Source: Halisarca cf. caerulea
Taxonomy: Eukaryota; Porifera; Demospongiae; Chondrillida; Halisarcidae
Direction of reading: 5' to 3'
DNA length: 30,200 nt
NCBI GenBank assembly: GCA_963170055.1
Contig: CAUJGJ010000449.1
Location: forward strand, 75,701 to 105,900
Position 1 is the stretch's first letter. Every line of letters begins with the position of its first letter. Below, one piece after another: positions 1-30,200 of this stretch. A model generated the notes under the pieces. It saw only the letters and a list, made by a program, of their open reading frames with translations, ran no database searches and was not told the origin of the DNA. The position numbers and the translations under genes are program-made.

Positions 1-66
1 AATTAGCATTATTCATGCATGCAAGCATGCATGTACGCACACATGGATGCATGTACGCACGCATAT

Positions 67-122
<56 letters not shown>

Positions 123-146
123 ACACACGCAGACACAGACACACAG

Positions 147-178
<32 letters not shown>

Positions 179-182
179 ACAC
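67..182. repeat. (CA)n microsatellite at the start of GRK intron 9
   Basis: An interrupted CA tract on the plus strand, therefore GT on the gene's sense strand. It touches the exon 9 donor. Confidence 0.97.
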
Positions 183-186
183 ACAC

Positions 187-27297
<27,111 letters not shown>

Positions 27298-27679
27298 CTT
27301 GTCCACGCGAAAACATCAACGAAGACTATATAGAATTGTGGAACACGGATCGATGTAATCTGTCTCTTTCCCTGTCTCTCTACGAACTGTGAAAGCACAA
27401 ACGAAATGCAGAATATCACACAAAAGGGAATGCACGGATGAATCTTGTCTACCACAAAACTTCAAAGCAGATTCACGAATCTTCCCAACCAAATTTACAT
27501 ACAATTTACAGAAGGTATTCACTATTTACAGAGCCAACGTAAAACAAATCGGGTCTTCCAAACATGATAAAAACTTAATGTTTGTCGTTGAATCTTCCAT
27601 ATGTAAACTCGGACAGTCAGGAAACAAGAAACCAACCTATTCTTCCCAGATCTTCATACGAGTGTTTTTTGGCAATAAA
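27298..27679 (-). promoter_or_regulatory. Candidate promoter and 5' UTR region of the GRK gene
   Basis: This is the stretch upstream of the kinase ATG in gene sense. A TATATAG-like motif lies at about 27327-27334, and a YY1-like AAGATGGC overlaps the start codon. A second AAAATGGC motif faces the other way at 27678-27685. No transcription start can be fixed from sequence. Confidence 0.35.
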
Positions 27680-27724
27680 ATGGCAGATCCCAATCCTAAA
27701 CTACAAAATACACTTCAAAACGAT
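27680..27724 (+). CDS. Possible first coding exon of a divergent gene (weak)
   Basis: ATGGCAGATCCC starts a short frame, MADPNPKLQNTLQND, followed by GTGTGA, which could be a donor. If unspliced the frame ends at 27730 after 16 codons. Its AAAATGGC context mirrors that of the kinase start 383 bp away. No downstream exon was found in the window, so this is a suggestion only. Confidence 0.2.
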
Positions 27725-27996
27725 GTGTGAAAGAAAGCGAGAGCTATAGCTAGTCTTCGGTGCGCTAGAGAAACGACCCGACCACCATATTCCTTCACAA
27801 CTGATTTCCGCTTCATCTACAATAATTTACCCAACAGGAAGTAATTAATATTGTATTATTTCGACAATAATAGTGAATACGAAGTGTATGCACGTAGTGC
27901 ATGCTATGATTTTATATACTAATTAATTATATCATGAATGTTAATATAATTTATATATACTTGCGCGCGTGCATGCATGTGTATAGGTATAATACA

Positions 27997-28203
27997 CAGT
28001 GTAATTTCTCTAAACCATACACCCTCAGAACCATGCAAAGAAGGGCGGTTCAATTCGGAGAGGTATCTGGATTGAAGAGGTTCTATATATAATCATGTTC
28101 AGCAAATACAGAGAGCAGGACTTCAAAACACATCGATATCGGATCCAGTTTAAGCTCAATGATTCCAGATCACAGAGGGTTTGTTTTATAGAAGGTCCCA
28201 CTG
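27997..28203. mobile_element. Degraded CAGTG...CACTG MITE
   Basis: The ends CAGTGTAATTTCTCTAAACC and, inverted, CAGTGGGACCTTCTATAAAA show imperfect inverted similarity. The interior has pairs such as GATATCGGATCCAG. No ORF. Confidence 0.5.
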
Positions 28204-28853
28204 TATCTGATCATGCTCTCAATCTCCTTTAATAGGCAACATTACAAGAGAAAATAGTCTTCACTTCCTCGGGTACAAAAAAAATTCCAATTACAGGAAT
28301 TTCATTATCAATTAACGGCACAATTCATTAGGAAAACACTTCCAGTACCACAATTTAATAATAATATCATAATAAGACAAATTTTGTCCTAAAAATTAAT
28401 ACTGCTTTCAGTCTGGTAAACTGAGAGGGATACTCCATACAGCTGTTAACGATAGGCAGTGTTCTGGATTTCAGGACCTCGCCATCCCTTGCCTCCTTCG
28501 CTGAGAAGCTAAACAAACAAATATGCAAAAAAGCAAAACATTTATTCAAATCTAGACTTCAATGCATCCACTACAATCAAAACTGCACAGCAAATAACTG
28601 GAAGGACACTTTCATGTGAGACACCTCTTGCGAATCTTCCAAAAATCAAATTTCACAAAGAATAGTTTCCTAGATTAACTGCTAGCCAGCGACACTATCT
28701 AATGCCATTTGAATTATTCTTGGCAAAGGTTCCCTTTCTCATGAAATTCATGAAGGCTATTTTCCGTGAAAACCTCTCACTACACGGCTCATGGAACTAA
28801 GCGTGTTAGGCTAATTTGTGTGCCTTACTGGGACTTGTGCTCATGTATGGCCA

Positions 28854-29015
28854 TGACTCTTTAATCCGGCCTTTGATAATCCAGAACCATTGCCGTCCAG
28901 CCAGCAGAAATGGGTACCTAATGTGCACAGTGTATGGTGAGAAGATATGTTAATCCAGTACCCTCTTTAATCCAGCATCTTTTAGTGCTACGAATATGGC
29001 CGGATTAAATAGTCA
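28854..29015. mobile_element. 162-bp TTTAATCCGGCC MITE
   Basis: The 18-bp TIRs TGACTCTTTAATCCGGCC (28854-28871) and its complement at 28998-29015 differ at one position. TTAATCCAG motifs recur inside. Confidence 0.78.
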
Positions 29016-30200
29016 CAACTGGACTTGTGATTCCTACAATAACCCAAGAATGGTGTGATGACTGTGGGATGATGAAAGGAACTGTTACCCTTTGGAATTG
29101 TAAGGGAACCTATCGTGTGAGCAGTTAAAACAGAACACAGCACACAAATACATGTACCCGTGATGCACTTGAATGAGGTTGAAATAGGAAAATAAATTTC
29201 AGTACTACAAGATGTGGGGAGTTTAGCAACGGGGCACTAAATTGAGCTGCGGAACTTATACAAACTACACAATGTACTGTGATGCCAACATAGCAACAAA
29301 AACACAACAAAAAGCACAACAAAATATCAACTAAAATATCAACAAAAACACCAACAACAAAAATCAGCAAAAACACCAACAAAAACACTAACAACAAAAT
29401 CAACAAAAACATCAATGAAAACACCATCAAGGTCTGTAAGATTCCTAACACTGAAACTCAAAGTGCTCAAATATCTTATCTCTCAAAAGGTTTCGGTGTG
29501 AGTCTGATATTGAGATGAGACTTAACCACATTTGACCATAGCAAGGCTGTGAAGGCAATACCCAGCTAACAGGATGGCACCCCAAACAGCTTTTACCCAA
29601 CCCTCATCCTATCACAATAGATGTAGATCATGGACTGCACCACATCACAAACCACGAGTGGGATGTGCTTTGGTAAGGATTCCAGACCATGACAATGGAA
29701 ATGGGTATGGGAATAGAATTCCTTGTTATGCGGATGGAACTTAGCCCATAAGGTTACTAATGATGACCCACAGCCAATTTGTGAGGCATGCAAATAACAT
29801 GGCAAATACTATAAATCTCTTGACCACAACATATCTCATAAGCCTTCAGTCCAATTAGTAGCCTGTACTCTACAAACTGTGATCAACCAGCCATGTGAGC
29901 CAGCCATGTGAGCCAGCCATGTGAGCCACCCATATGAGCAACAAGAAGCCCACAGCACTACATGCAGACATGATTACTTCACAGAGGTTGCAATGACCTG
30001 GGGAGAAGTGAGCTTTCAAGCGCAAAGAGTTGTGACATAACAACACATGACTTCACTTTCTTGTTTCATTCTTTTTCACTGCACACGGGCCATTCATTCC
30101 AAGAAGCAGCGAAGTGGTGCATGTGTGGTCCTAGAGTGCCCAACTCAAGCTAAACATGTTCTACAAAACTACATACACATGAAACCTCTATAATCGGACC
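29016..30200. other. Upstream flank without recognisable gene
   Basis: It contains an ACAACAAAA/AACACCAAC-rich stretch (29290-29425), a short GTGAGCCAGCCAT tandem repeat (29889-29935) and, at the right end, the start of another CATGAAACCTCTATAATCGG repeat. Open frames are short or low-complexity. Confidence 0.6.

Noticed and set aside
27389..27730. 113-residue plus-strand frame opposite the kinase promoter
   Set aside because: No recognisable motif and composition like non-coding flank; only its last 16 codons are kept as a weak divergent-exon idea.

Overview
The window looks like intron-rich metazoan (invertebrate) nuclear DNA. It contains one conserved, multi-exon signalling-kinase gene whose introns are packed with dinucleotide microsatellites, minisatellites and terminal-inverted-repeat (TIR) elements. 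An early-branching invertebrate such as a sponge is possible, but the sequence alone cannot settle this. I see no prokaryotic organisation, CRISPR array, rRNA or tRNA. A 200-base N gap lies at 22501-22700.

The host gene lies on the minus strand. It is the 5' part of a G-protein-coupled receptor kinase of the GRK2/GRK3 (beta-adrenergic receptor kinase) class. I could chain nine coding exons with matching phases, from an ATG at 27297 down to 187, giving 314 residues. These cover the N-terminal helix, the RGS-homology domain and the kinase N-lobe up to the catalytic YRDLK motif. The rest (DLG/activation loop, C-lobe, PH domain) lies beyond base 1. Intron 1 is about 12.3 kb. Several 5' splice sites run directly into (GT)n microsatellites.

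Mobile DNA fills the introns. Intron 5 carries a complete-looking 3.1-kb DNA transposon (5818-8916). It has 31-bp perfect TIRs and sits in an (AT)n tract. Its plus-strand two-exon gene encodes a predicted 779-residue transposase-like protein with a DUF7869-like RNase-H-fold core and a C-terminal MYT1-type CCHHC zinc finger. Intron 8 and the region around it hold an 828-bp TIR element with a small ORF (371-1198), and a nested hairpin element with a 9-bp target duplication (1883-2110). Other non-autonomous elements lie at 4309-4710, 5231-5374, 15090-15703, 17647-18112, 21516-21752, 23606-24004, 24658-24866, 25625-25797, 27997-28203 and 28854-29015.

Tandem arrays with units of 13, 17, 20, 23, 30, 31, 37/41, 38, 47 and 53 bp account for most of the long open frames that are not genes. 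Upstream of the kinase start (27298-30200) I see a candidate promoter, a possible divergent first exon and more repeats, but no confident second gene.
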